Source: Solitalea koreensis | GTDB lineage: Bacteria; Bacteroidota; Bacteroidia; Sphingobacteriales; Sphingobacteriaceae | Assembly (NCBI RefSeq): GCF_900182575.1 | Contig: NZ_FXSZ01000007.1 | Coordinates: 62,001-126,000 of the forward strand | DNA length: 64,000 nucleotides | Direction of reading: 5' to 3' | Shown here: positions 47,738-56,366 of the stretch, in pieces | How the letters are laid out: each line of letters opens with the position of its first letter | Position numbering within the stretch: position 1 is the first letter of the stretch | Translations under genes and position numbers: made by a program | Notes under the pieces: model-generated | What the model saw: the letters and a program-made list of their open reading frames with translations, nothing else | Database searches by the model: none | Told to the model about the DNA's origin: nothing

Positions 47738-47771
47738 TTAATAAATGATGAATCGACCTGTTTAAAACATG

Positions 47772-47803
47772 ATCCCGGTTACGAAAGTAGCCGGGATTTT
47801 TTA
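47772..47803 (+). terminator. Intrinsic terminator after SusCD pair 3
   Basis: An 11-bp stem ATCCCGGTTAC/GTAGCCGGGAT (one G-U) with a GAAA tetraloop is followed by TTTTTT. The remaining gap up to 48041 shows no gene. Confidence 0.92.
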
Positions 47804-48041
47804 TTGAGATGAACTTTTCTCTAGTGGCAACGTGAAAAAATTAACAGTCAAGCAGAGGCGCAGCGCAAGGGGAGTGATAAATAGAGTGATCATGCTATAT
47901 TTTTCCAGGAAACATTCGGGGAGAAACCAAAGGGGGCAGGAGGGTTATTAAAAGCAAAATAATAGTTCTGAAAAAATGTTTGAGTCGCATTCCGAATACC
48001 CGCAACAAAATTCGAACTTTCTTCCTGTATAAATAACATAC

Positions 48042-48104
48042 TTATTAGTCAATCTTGGTGTGGGTTGTAGCCTCCAATCCTCATATTTTTAAAGAAATTT
48101 AAAT
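48042..48104 (+). promoter_or_regulatory. Shared upstream element, copy before GH38-like gene 4
   Basis: A ~63-bp block starting TTATTAGTCAATCTTGGTGT aligns without gaps, at roughly three-quarters identity by eye, with 51129-51190 upstream of the GH3 gene. Both contain TTG, an inverted CAAT/TTG arrangement and TATTTTTA or TACTTTTA, one base off the TAnnTTTG box. It probably carries the promoter and a common operator. Confidence 0.5.
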
Positions 48105-48133
48105 GGCATCATAATAAATAACAAGCTTGGCAA

Positions 48134-50920
48134 ATGAAAATTCTTAAAATGAATTATGTAATTACAACAGTGGCATCATCTCTATTGGTTTGTACTTCGC
48201 TGATGCTAAGGGCGCAGGAGTATGATCCACTTAATACATTGCCTGGATCATCGCCGCTGGCCGCTAATGCAGGTGCACAGCATGAGGTTAAACCTGCAGC
48301 TTTAAAGCAAGTGATTATTGTGTACAAAACGCACTTTGACATAGGGTACAGCGAAACGGTACAACAAGTGGTTCACGACTATCGAACGGCTATGGCCGAC
48401 AAGGTATTGGATGCCATAGAAAAAAATAAAGATCAACCTAACGACAAACAGTTTGTTTGGACAGTATCAGGCTGGCCCATGAAGCAAATATTGTGGGAGG
48501 GACAGTTGCCTGACCGCAAACGGAAAATAGAAGAGGCCATAAAAAAAGGTAATCTTACCGTTCATGCTTTCCCTTTCAGTATGCACGTAGAGACTTCGGA
48601 ACCCGAAGATCTGGTGCGGGGGCTTAATATATCTTCCACCCTTGCCCGTAAATATCATCTGCCTTTGCCAATCAGTGCCAAAATGAGTGATGTTCCAGGG
48701 CAAAGTTGGATCATACCCACTTTGCTTACCCGTGCAGGCATTAAGTTTTACCACATGGGCGGGCCAGTAGTCAACAAAACATTTGGTTTACCTCCATTTT
48801 TTTGGTGGGAGGGCCCTGACGGATCAAGGCTTCTTACTCTATATAATAACGGATACGGTAGTAGTCCTTTGCCTCCTGCTAATTGGCCTTTTAAAACATG
48901 GGTTTACGTTAGCATGACCGGCGACAATCAGGGGCCTCCTTCTCCTGAAACGGTGGCCAAGGATATTGCTTTTTATCAAAAAATGGGGATCAAAGCCACT
49001 GTAGGAGCATTAGATGATTTTGCCCACCTGGTGATGAAGGAAGATTTGAGTAAGTTGCCAGTTGTACGCAGTGATATTGGTGATCCTTGGATTCATGGAA
49101 CGATGGCAATACCGGAAGCGAGCAAACTGGCCACGCATATTCGCCCTTCAATAGCAGGGCTTGATGAGCTTGCCAATCTGGAAAAATTATGGGGGATCTA
49201 CAATCCGGATATTTCCAGCAAAGTGGCCGATGCCTATGAAAACAGCCTGCTGTATAGTGAACATACCTGGGGGCTGGCCAATCAGCATTATGTGAAATTA
49301 CCTTATGGAAAACCATGGCAGGAGCAGTGGGGAAAAGGGCTGCCTCCTCAGTATTCATTGCTTGAAAAATCATGGGCTGACCATGCCGGTTACATTGAAA
49401 AAGTGCAACAACTTGTTGATAATCCATATAAAGATGCGGTTGCAACACTGGCTGATAATGTAAAGATAGATGGAAATCGTATTATGGTTTATAATCCCCT
49501 GCCCTGGAAGCGTGGTGGAGAAATTCAGTTCGACAGCCGACTTCTGTTTGGAAATGAATACGTTTCGCTTAAGCCGGCTGATGGCGGTGAGCCGATTGCC
49601 GTTTCTCATGAATTGGGGGCAATCGAAGACAAACAGCCTTTTAGCCGTTTTTTTGTTCCCGATATTCCGTCTATGGGATATCGCACGTTTATCGCATCCA
49701 AAGAGGTTGCTAAGAAGCCCCTTCTTTCCTTCAATAAACAAGAAGGTGTAATGGAAAGCCCGTTTTTTAAAGCCATATTGGATGCGAAAAAAGGTCGAAT
49801 TGTAAGTCTTGTTGATAAGCGTAGCGGGCGCGAGTTGGTCGATAGTGAAGCTCCACAGGGTTTTGGTCAGTATTTTCATGAACGATTCGGTTATGCACAA
49901 CTTGACGAATGGCTTCAGCGTTCGCTCTATCCGCAGTACAAGGCCCATCGATTTGCTTTTGTGGCTTACGATATGCCGCAAGATGGTACCTATAGCACCT
50001 CGCAGCCCGAAAATATGACATTGGATTTTCAGCTTTCTGAAATTGACGTAAAAGCAGTGCTTACTTGTACGTTGTACAATGCCGGCGCTCCTCAGCAAAT
50101 AAGCATTTCCTTATCATTGAGCGGATACGAGCCTGTGGCTGATGTGGCACTCAGTTGGCAAAAACAACCCGATTCATGGCCCGAAGCGGCCTGGTTGTGC
50201 CTGCCTTTTAAAGTAGCCAATCCGGTATTTCAGCTTGGTCGATTGGGAGGCGTTGCCAATCCTGCTACAGATATGAACATCGAAAATGCTAATCATCATT
50301 TGTGGTGGGTTAATAACGGTGCCGCTGTTTACGATAGTCTTTCTGGTAGTGGCGTGGGCTTTTATTCCCCTGATGCTCCATTGCTAAGTGTTGGAGCCCC
50401 GGGGGAGTATAAATTTGATAGTCATTTTGCCCCATGTAAGTCTTGGATATACCTGAACTTGTACAATAATCATTGGCGTACTAATTTTCCGGCATGGATC
50501 GGCAACGGACAACGCATGAGCGCCAGTGTAAGGCTTTGGAGTTTTGAGAAGTTCAATACAGAATCATCCTTGATTACGCCTGCCATGGAAACAAGGATTC
50601 CGCTGCAAGCTGCCGGATCCAAACTTCAAAAAGGACAATTGCCTACTACGCAATCAGGTATTCAATTGTCTGAAAAAGGTATTGCCGTTACGGCATTCGG
50701 TCCTAATCCCGATGGAAATGGAATCATATTAAGGTTATGGGAGCAAACAGGAAAATCAGGGACCGTGGAGGTTCGTTTACCAGCATCCGGCGGATTTAGT
50801 AACGCCCAACCGGTAAATCTTCGCGGCGAACCTTTCGGCAATAAAATACCCATCACAAACGGCAAATTGCAGGTAACCATTCCGGCTTACGCTCCGATTA
50901 GCTTGGTGTTGAATCGATGA
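48134..50920 (+). CDS. GH38-like secreted enzyme (DUF5054-type), divergent copy 4
   Basis: A 928-residue exported protein; signal peptide ends at LMLRAQ (residue 28). It shares the family landmarks: His67 and Asp69 in VYKTHFDIGYSE, Asp186 in KMSDVPGQSW, MTGDNQGPP, DPWIHGTMAIP and YSEHTWGLA, and VMVYNPLPW-like and VNLRGEP segments late in the protein. It is clearly more distant than copies 1-3, and the histidine after the presumed nucleophile loop is replaced by Gln190 (VPGQS instead of VPAHS). This suggests a different substrate. It stands alone between two terminator/promoter regions and shares an upstream element with the GH3 gene, so it probably belongs to the xylose regulon. Confidence 0.72.
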   Translation: MKILKMNYVITTVASSLLVCTSLMLRAQEYDPLNTLPGSSPLAANAGAQHEVKPAALKQVIIVYKTHFDIGYSETVQQVVHDYRTAMADKVLDAIEKNKDQPNDKQFVWTVSGWPMKQILWEGQLPDRKRKIEEAIKKGNLTVHAFPFSMHVETSEPEDLVRGLNISSTLARKYHLPLPISAKMSDVPGQSWIIPTLLTRAGIKFYHMGGPVVNKTFGLPPFFWWEGPDGSRLLTLYNNGYGSSPLPPANWPFKTWVYVSMTGDNQGPPSPETVAKDIAFYQKMGIKATVGALDDFAHLVMKEDLSKLPVVRSDIGDPWIHGTMAIPEASKLATHIRPSIAGLDELANLEKLWGIYNPDISSKVADAYENSLLYSEHTWGLANQHYVKLPYGKPWQEQWGKGLPPQYSLLEKSWADHAGYIEKVQQLVDNPYKDAVATLADNVKIDGNRIMVYNPLPWKRGGEIQFDSRLLFGNEYVSLKPADGGEPIAVSHELGAIEDKQPFSRFFVPDIPSMGYRTFIASKEVAKKPLLSFNKQEGVMESPFFKAILDAKKGRIVSLVDKRSGRELVDSEAPQGFGQYFHERFGYAQLDEWLQRSLYPQYKAHRFAFVAYDMPQDGTYSTSQPENMTLDFQLSEIDVKAVLTCTLYNAGAPQQISISLSLSGYEPVADVALSWQKQPDSWPEAAWLCLPFKVANPVFQLGRLGGVANPATDMNIENANHHLWWVNNGAAVYDSLSGSGVGFYSPDAPLLSVGAPGEYKFDSHFAPCKSWIYLNLYNNHWRTNFPAWIGNGQRMSASVRLWSFEKFNTESSLITPAMETRIPLQAAGSKLQKGQLPTTQSGIQLSEKGIAVTAFGPNPDGNGIILRLWEQTGKSGTVEVRLPASGGFSNAQPVNLRGEPFGNKIPITNGKLQVTIPAYAPISLVLNR

Positions 50921-51128
50921 TTGGGATATAGTTCCATTTGCTAAAATTCACGATTCTTTCCATCTTGTGCCTGTCTTCCTTTTGGGGTGACAGGCGCTAA
51001 TAAGTTGTAAAAGTCTGTAGGTTTTTAATTTCTTGCTCAAGTTATCCTGCAAACGAATCATTCTATACTACAGATACAGATAAGGCCGCTACTACAGCTG
51101 AGGCTTCCTCTAAGTGAAAATAGTATTA

Positions 51129-51190
51129 TTATTAGTCAATTTTGTTGTGTGTTGAAGTATTCAATTGCTATACTTTTAAGCAAATTCAAT
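51129..51190 (+). promoter_or_regulatory. Shared upstream element, copy before the GH3 gene
   Basis: This block aligns with 48042-48104 (identical TTATTAGTCAAT at its left end) and contains TTGTGTGTTGAAG, 12 of 13 bases identical to 18458-18470 upstream of GH38-like copy 3. TTGAA-GTA-TTCAA is an inverted repeat within it. Likely an operator/promoter region. The rest of the 380-bp gap from 50921 shows no gene. Confidence 0.5.
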
Positions 51191-51300
51191 TATGCTCATG
51201 CCAGGGTACTAAAGTCATGTTTGATTTTTGTTGATGTTGCAGTTATGAATGGCCTGGGTTTTCTCTTATTTTAAAATGATTTTAGTAAAACAGCAAATAC

Positions 51301-53970
51301 ATGAAAAAAATACGTTTTTTGGTAGCGTTGATGTTTTGTTCAACACTGTTACAGGCACAAGATTATAAGAAATATCCAATGTGGAATGCCCATTTGCCCA
51401 TGGAAAAACGGGTAAATGATTTGGTGAGCAGATTGACTTTGGAAGAAAAAGTGGCTCAAATGCTGAATGCGGCTCCGGCTGTACCGCGTTTGGGCATTCC
51501 TGCATACGAGTGGTGGAATGAAATTCTGCATGGAGTAGCCCGTACTCCTTATAAAACTACTGTGTTTCCGCAGGCAATTGGTATGGCCGCTACCTGGGAT
51601 ACTACTTCGCTGAAGCTGATGGCACAATACTCAGCTATGGAAGGTCGCGCGATTAACAATAAAGCGGTTGCTGATGGCAAAACCAAAGACCGTTACCTGG
51701 GTCTTACCTATTGGACCCCCAATATTAATATCTTTCGCGATCCGCGCTGGGGCCGCGGGCAGGAAACCTATGGAGAAGATCCTTTTCTTACAGCCAAGCT
51801 AGGGGCTTCCTTTGTACGAGGCCTGCAGGGAAATGATCCTAAATACCTCCTTGCGGCAGCCTGTGCCAAGCATTATGCGGTACACAGCGGCCCTGAGCCT
51901 ACCCGCCATGTTGATAATATCAATCCCAGCGATCATGATTTATGGGATACTTATTTGCCGGCTTTCAGGGAGTTGGTAGTTAATGCAAAAGTTGCCGGCG
52001 TGATGTGTGCCTACAATGCATTGAACTCGCAGCCTTGTTGTGCCAATGACCTTTTGATGAATAATATCCTGCGAAATCAATGGAAATTTACCGGATATGT
52101 AACAAGCGACTGTTGGGCAATTGATGATTTTGTAAAAAACCATAAAACGCACAAAAATAGGGCGGAAGCCTCAGCCGATGCAGTAATGCATGGTACAGAT
52201 GTGGAATGCGGTACTTCGGTATATAAAACATTGGTGGATGCCGTTAAAACTGGCTTGATTGATGAAAAACAAATTGATGTTTCGGTGAAGCGTTTGTTTA
52301 CCATTCGATACAGGTTAGGTATGTTCGATCCGGCAGAAAATGTAAAATATACGAAAGTTCCTTTTAGTTCATTAGAATCGCCGGAGCATAAAGCTCACGC
52401 GTTAAAAATGGCTCAACAGTCAATCGTATTATTAAAAAATGAAAATCAACTATTGCCGCTAAGTAAATCGCTTAAACGTATTGCGGTTATTGGTCCCAAT
52501 GCCGATAGTAGAACAGCTATGCTGGGCAATTACAATGGTGTTCCTTCCCGCATTGTTTCGGTGTTGGATGGTATTCGAGATAAGGTAGGTGCGCATACTG
52601 AAATTGTATATGAACCTGCGGTGAATTATGTTGGTGAAACGCTTTTTATGCCGGAGAACGATCCTTCTTTTTATTCTTACAAGAATCAGCACGGTATACT
52701 GGCCGCCTATTTTAACAATGATAAACTGGAAGGAGCCCCTGTTTATGAAACCATGGTTGCTGATATCAATTTTGTTTACCCCGAAGGACAAATACCAGCT
52801 CCTGGAGTTCAGGCCAGACATTTCTCGGCCCGTTTTACGACTAATTTTTCTGTTAAGGAGGATGAAACCATTTCTTGGCAAATGGAAGGTGATGACGGTT
52901 ACCGCTTGTTCATCAACGACAGTCTGGTAGTTAATCACTGGAATTACGACCCGGTTAAACGCATTTTTAAATGGAAAGCCCGTAAAGGTGTCGATTACAA
53001 AATGGTATTGGAATACTGGCAAAACGAAGATGGAGCCTTGATTCGTATGCAGAAAGGATCCATTCAAAAAGCTGACTTGCCTGCCGTCGCGAAAAGAGTG
53101 GCCGATGTAGATGCCATTGTTTTTGTGGGTGGAATTTCTCCTGAACTGGAAGGCGAGCAAATGCCGGTAAATGTTGAAGGTTTTGATGGTGGCGATCGTT
53201 CTTCAATTATGCTGCCTGCAATACAAACTGCTTTGTTAAAAGAGTTAAAAGCTACAGGGAAGCCGGTTGTAATGGTAATGCTTACGGGTAGTGCTATTGC
53301 CCTGCCATGGGAGCAACAAAATATTCCTGCCATTGTGAACGCCTGGTATGGAGGTCAAAGTGGAGGGACAGCGGTAGCGGATGTGCTCTTTGGCGATTAT
53401 AATCCGGCTGGTCGTTTACCAGTAACTTTTTACAAAAGTGATGCGGATTTGCCTGGCTTTAAAGATTATAACATGCAAGGTCATACCTATCGCTACTTCA
53501 AGGGAGACGCTTTATATCCATTCGGTTACGGCCTAAGTTATTCTACGTTTAAATATGCATCTTTAAACGCTCCAACTGAAGCGAAAAAAGGTAAATCCAT
53601 TACTGTATCAACATCTGTTACCAATACCGGAGCTTACGATGGGGAAGAAGTAGTGCAGCTGTATGTATCATACCCTGATGTTAAAGAACAAGCTCCAATT
53701 CGTGCATTGAAAGGATTTCAACGTATTTTCCTGAAAAAGGGACAAACAAAATTGGTTCAATTTGAACTTACTCCTGAACAACTGATGCTTGTGAATGAGT
53801 ACGGACAATCTTACCTGCCTACAGGGAAAGTACAGATAAGCGTAGGTGGTGGGCAGCCTGGAGTAACACTTGATGGTGTGGCACAGGTAAGTAAAAGTAC
53901 TGTTTTGATAAAGGAACAGACTGTTAAGGTTCAGGTAAGTAAAGGCGCAATGGTAATTAAGAAGCAGTAG
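51301..53970 (+). CDS. GH3 beta-xylosidase/glucosidase with PA14 domain
   Basis: An 889-residue secreted enzyme; signal peptide ends at LLQAQ (residue 20). The GH3 N-terminal TIM barrel has LTLEEKVAQMLNAAPAVPRL, FRDPRWGRGQETYGEDP and the nucleophile Asp270 in YVTSDCWAI. The second alpha/beta domain begins near MAQQSIVLLKNENQLLPL and is interrupted by a PA14 domain (~440-590: NQHGILAAYFNNDKLEGAP, DDGYRLFINDSLVVNHW). A C-terminal fibronectin type III-like domain follows (NTGAYDGEEVVQLYVSYPD). The EWWNEILHGVA segment is typical of the xylosidase branch. It should release xylose from xylo-oligosaccharides, feeding the xylA/xylB genes downstream; beta-glucosidase activity cannot be excluded. Confidence 0.92.
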   Translation: MKKIRFLVALMFCSTLLQAQDYKKYPMWNAHLPMEKRVNDLVSRLTLEEKVAQMLNAAPAVPRLGIPAYEWWNEILHGVARTPYKTTVFPQAIGMAATWDTTSLKLMAQYSAMEGRAINNKAVADGKTKDRYLGLTYWTPNINIFRDPRWGRGQETYGEDPFLTAKLGASFVRGLQGNDPKYLLAAACAKHYAVHSGPEPTRHVDNINPSDHDLWDTYLPAFRELVVNAKVAGVMCAYNALNSQPCCANDLLMNNILRNQWKFTGYVTSDCWAIDDFVKNHKTHKNRAEASADAVMHGTDVECGTSVYKTLVDAVKTGLIDEKQIDVSVKRLFTIRYRLGMFDPAENVKYTKVPFSSLESPEHKAHALKMAQQSIVLLKNENQLLPLSKSLKRIAVIGPNADSRTAMLGNYNGVPSRIVSVLDGIRDKVGAHTEIVYEPAVNYVGETLFMPENDPSFYSYKNQHGILAAYFNNDKLEGAPVYETMVADINFVYPEGQIPAPGVQARHFSARFTTNFSVKEDETISWQMEGDDGYRLFINDSLVVNHWNYDPVKRIFKWKARKGVDYKMVLEYWQNEDGALIRMQKGSIQKADLPAVAKRVADVDAIVFVGGISPELEGEQMPVNVEGFDGGDRSSIMLPAIQTALLKELKATGKPVVMVMLTGSAIALPWEQQNIPAIVNAWYGGQSGGTAVADVLFGDYNPAGRLPVTFYKSDADLPGFKDYNMQGHTYRYFKGDALYPFGYGLSYSTFKYASLNAPTEAKKGKSITVSTSVTNTGAYDGEEVVQLYVSYPDVKEQAPIRALKGFQRIFLKKGQTKLVQFELTPEQLMLVNEYGQSYLPTGKVQISVGGGQPGVTLDGVAQVSKSTVLIKEQTVKVQVSKGAMVIKKQ

Positions 53971-54003
53971 GTAGTTAAAAAGAACGTTATCAAAAATAAA
54001 TAT

Positions 54004-54843
54004 ATGTTATTAAGAAACGCATTGCTGGCGAGCATGGTTTGTTTGTTTTCGGTAAAAGGTTTTTCTCAAGGCAAGCAAAAACAGCTCAAGGTAATGACCT
54101 ACAATATCCGGCACGCCAGTCCGCCTACGCATCCTGAAGCGATTGATGTTGATACCATAGCAGCGCTTATTAATAAATATAAGCCTGATGTGGTCGCCTT
54201 ACAGGAAGTAGATGTGAATACACGTCGTTCCGGAAAAATGATGAATGAGGCTAAGGAACTCGGTGAGAAGACCAAGATGTATTATTATTTCGGGAAAGCT
54301 ATTGATTTCGACGGAGGTGGTTATGGCATCGCTATTTTGTCCAAATTTCCGTTTGATTCTGTTAAAACGTACAACCTTCCTTCAGCAAACAATCATGCTG
54401 AACGTAGAGCGCTTGCCCTTGGCTACCTTCGGATTGATGAGCATAAAAAAATGCTTTTCGCCTGCACTCACTTAGATGCAGAAAAAGATCACGCCAGTCG
54501 TATGTTGCAAATTAAAACAATTGATAGTCTGATCAGTCATAGTCCGTTTCCGCTGGTACTGGCCGGTGATTTAAATAGTGAAACAGGAAGTCCGGTTATT
54601 CAGGTGCTCGATCAAAATTTCCAACGATCTTGTTTGAATGATTGCGGCTATACAATCCCTTCCGACAAACCCACTGAAACTATTGATTTCATCGCTTATC
54701 GAAAATCTGATTCATGCCATGTTATCAGTCATCGTGTACTGCAGGAACCTTATCCTTCTGATCACTTACCCGTAATGGCAGAACTGTCGATTGCTTTCAA
54801 AAAAGCGAATGCTAAACAGAAAACTGGCCTAAGAAAAAAATAA
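54004..54843 (+). CDS. Secreted endonuclease/exonuclease/phosphatase-family protein
   Basis: A 279-residue protein with a signal peptide (MLLRNALLASMVCLFSVKGFSQ). All landmarks of the EEP fold are present: MTYNIRHA, VVALQEVD, CTHLDAEKDHASR, LAGDLNSETGSP, TIDFIAY and SDHLPVMAEL, with the Glu, Asp, Asn and His expected for Mg-dependent phosphodiester cleavage. Secreted members hydrolyse phosphodiesters or phosphate esters outside the cytoplasm. It lies 33 bp after the GH3 gene and 5 bp before xylB, so it is part of the xylose operon; why such an enzyme is there is unclear, perhaps to strip phosphate-containing groups. Confidence 0.88.
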   Translation: MLLRNALLASMVCLFSVKGFSQGKQKQLKVMTYNIRHASPPTHPEAIDVDTIAALINKYKPDVVALQEVDVNTRRSGKMMNEAKELGEKTKMYYYFGKAIDFDGGGYGIAILSKFPFDSVKTYNLPSANNHAERRALALGYLRIDEHKKMLFACTHLDAEKDHASRMLQIKTIDSLISHSPFPLVLAGDLNSETGSPVIQVLDQNFQRSCLNDCGYTIPSDKPTETIDFIAYRKSDSCHVISHRVLQEPYPSDHLPVMAELSIAFKKANAKQKTGLRKK

Positions 54844-54848
54844 AAAAC

Positions 54849-56366
54849 ATGCTGTTATTAGGAATAGATATAGGAACATCCTCTATAAAAGTTTCGGTTG
54901 TTGATTCGGCTTCGCAACAATGCCTGGCATCTGCGCAATATCCCGATAAAGAAGTGAGCATTATTTCGCACCAGCCTGGCTGGGCCGAACAGTCGCCGGA
55001 AACCTGGTGGGAACATGTTCAAAAGGCTATTTTACGGGTTCATTCAAGCAAAAAATACAATCCTTTGGCAATAGGAGCTATCGGCATTGCTTATCAAATG
55101 CACGGAATGGTGGTTGTTGATAAGCAGCAGAATGTATTACGTGATGCTATTATTTGGTGCGACAGTAGGGCTGTGGCCATTGGAGAACAGGCTTTTGCTG
55201 CCATTGGTCCGGAGAACTGCTTTTCCAAGCTGTTAAACTCTCCCGGAAACTTTACCGCCTCAAAATTGGCATGGGTGAAAAAAAATGAACCTGCTGTTTA
55301 TGAGCAAATTGATAAAGTGATGTTGCCTGGTGATTTTATTTCCATGAAACTGACCGGCGAAATCACCACTAACATTTCCTCCTTATCCGAAGGCATTTTC
55401 TGGGATTTCGAAACCAATGATGTATCGGCAGATGTCATGAATTACTTTGGATTTAATCGCAGTGTAATTCCTTCCATTCGACCTGTGTTTTCAATTTACG
55501 GGGAGTTGAAGAACGACATAGCTCAACAACTTTCCCTGAAACCAGGGATTCCGGTTAGTTATAAGGCAGGAGATCAGCCCAATAACGCATTATCGTTAAA
55601 TGTGCTCAATCCGGGTGAAGTAGCTGCCACAGCCGGAACCTCAGGTGTGATTTATGGCGTAAGCGATGAACTTACCTCTGATCCTCAATCGCGTGTAAAT
55701 CCTTTTGCTCATGTCAACTACACCTCCGCAAGTAAACGCTTAGGTGTTTTGTTATGCATAAATGGCACAGGAATTATCAACCGTTGGACTAAAGATACAT
55801 TTGATTCCAACCTCAGTTATGCTGAAATGAATGAGGAGGCGCGTCAAATAGCCATTGGAAGCGACGGCTTAAAAATTCTTCCTTTTGGTAACGGTGCAGA
55901 GCGCATGCTGAACAATAGAATTATTGGCGCTCATATTCATAATATTAATCTGAATAAACATACAAAAGCACATATTTTCAGAGCCACTCAAGAAGGAATT
56001 GCCTTTGCTTTTCGCTACGGGCTGGATATAATGCGGTCAAATGGCATGCATCCGCAAATTATTAAGGCCGGTATGGCCAATCTATTTTTGAGCGAATTAT
56101 TTACCGAAGCCTTTGTAAATGCCACCGGTGTTCCGGTTGAGTTGTACAAAAACGACGGTAGCATTGGTGCTGCTTTAGGTGCCGGTATCGGAGTAAAGGC
56201 TTTTGCCTCAGCATCCGATGCATTTACGAATCTGCTCCCGGTAAAAATGGTTGAACCGACAAATATTGATGCTTATGAATCGGCATACCAGCATTGGGAA
56301 GAACTATTGAACAAACAATCTATTGATAACGAACAAAAAGAAACAGTATGTCAACAGTCGTTTTAG
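54849..56366 (+). CDS. xylB: Xylulokinase
   Basis: A 505-residue cytoplasmic FGGY-family kinase that phosphorylates D-xylulose to xylulose 5-phosphate. The N-terminal phosphate loop is LLGIDIGTSSIKVSVVD; the xylulokinase-type MHGM motif is at 84-87 (AYQMHGMVVV); the catalytic base is Asp242 in YKAGDQPNNALSL; and AATAGTSGVIYGV and DGSIGAALGAGIG form the C-terminal ATP-binding part. Length and motifs are typical of XylB. Its 3' end overlaps the start of xylA by 19 bp, which couples their translation. Confidence 0.95.
   Translation: MLLLGIDIGTSSIKVSVVDSASQQCLASAQYPDKEVSIISHQPGWAEQSPETWWEHVQKAILRVHSSKKYNPLAIGAIGIAYQMHGMVVVDKQQNVLRDAIIWCDSRAVAIGEQAFAAIGPENCFSKLLNSPGNFTASKLAWVKKNEPAVYEQIDKVMLPGDFISMKLTGEITTNISSLSEGIFWDFETNDVSADVMNYFGFNRSVIPSIRPVFSIYGELKNDIAQQLSLKPGIPVSYKAGDQPNNALSLNVLNPGEVAATAGTSGVIYGVSDELTSDPQSRVNPFAHVNYTSASKRLGVLLCINGTGIINRWTKDTFDSNLSYAEMNEEARQIAIGSDGLKILPFGNGAERMLNNRIIGAHIHNINLNKHTKAHIFRATQEGIAFAFRYGLDIMRSNGMHPQIIKAGMANLFLSELFTEAFVNATGVPVELYKNDGSIGAALGAGIGVKAFASASDAFTNLLPVKMVEPTNIDAYESAYQHWEELLNKQSIDNEQKETVCQQSF

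Noticed and set aside
49370..50098. 242-codon minus-strand frame inside GH38-like copy 4
   Set aside because: It is a shadow of the clearly coding plus-strand frame, which has strong family motifs throughout.
50969..50995. GCCTGTC/GACAGGC hairpin after GH38-like copy 4
   Set aside because: The stem is short, the loop is long and no T-tract follows, so it is not supported as a terminator.
52459..53160. 233-codon minus-strand frame inside the GH3 gene
   Set aside because: It is the antisense shadow of the PA14 and second GH3 domain; its sequence has no recognisable motifs.
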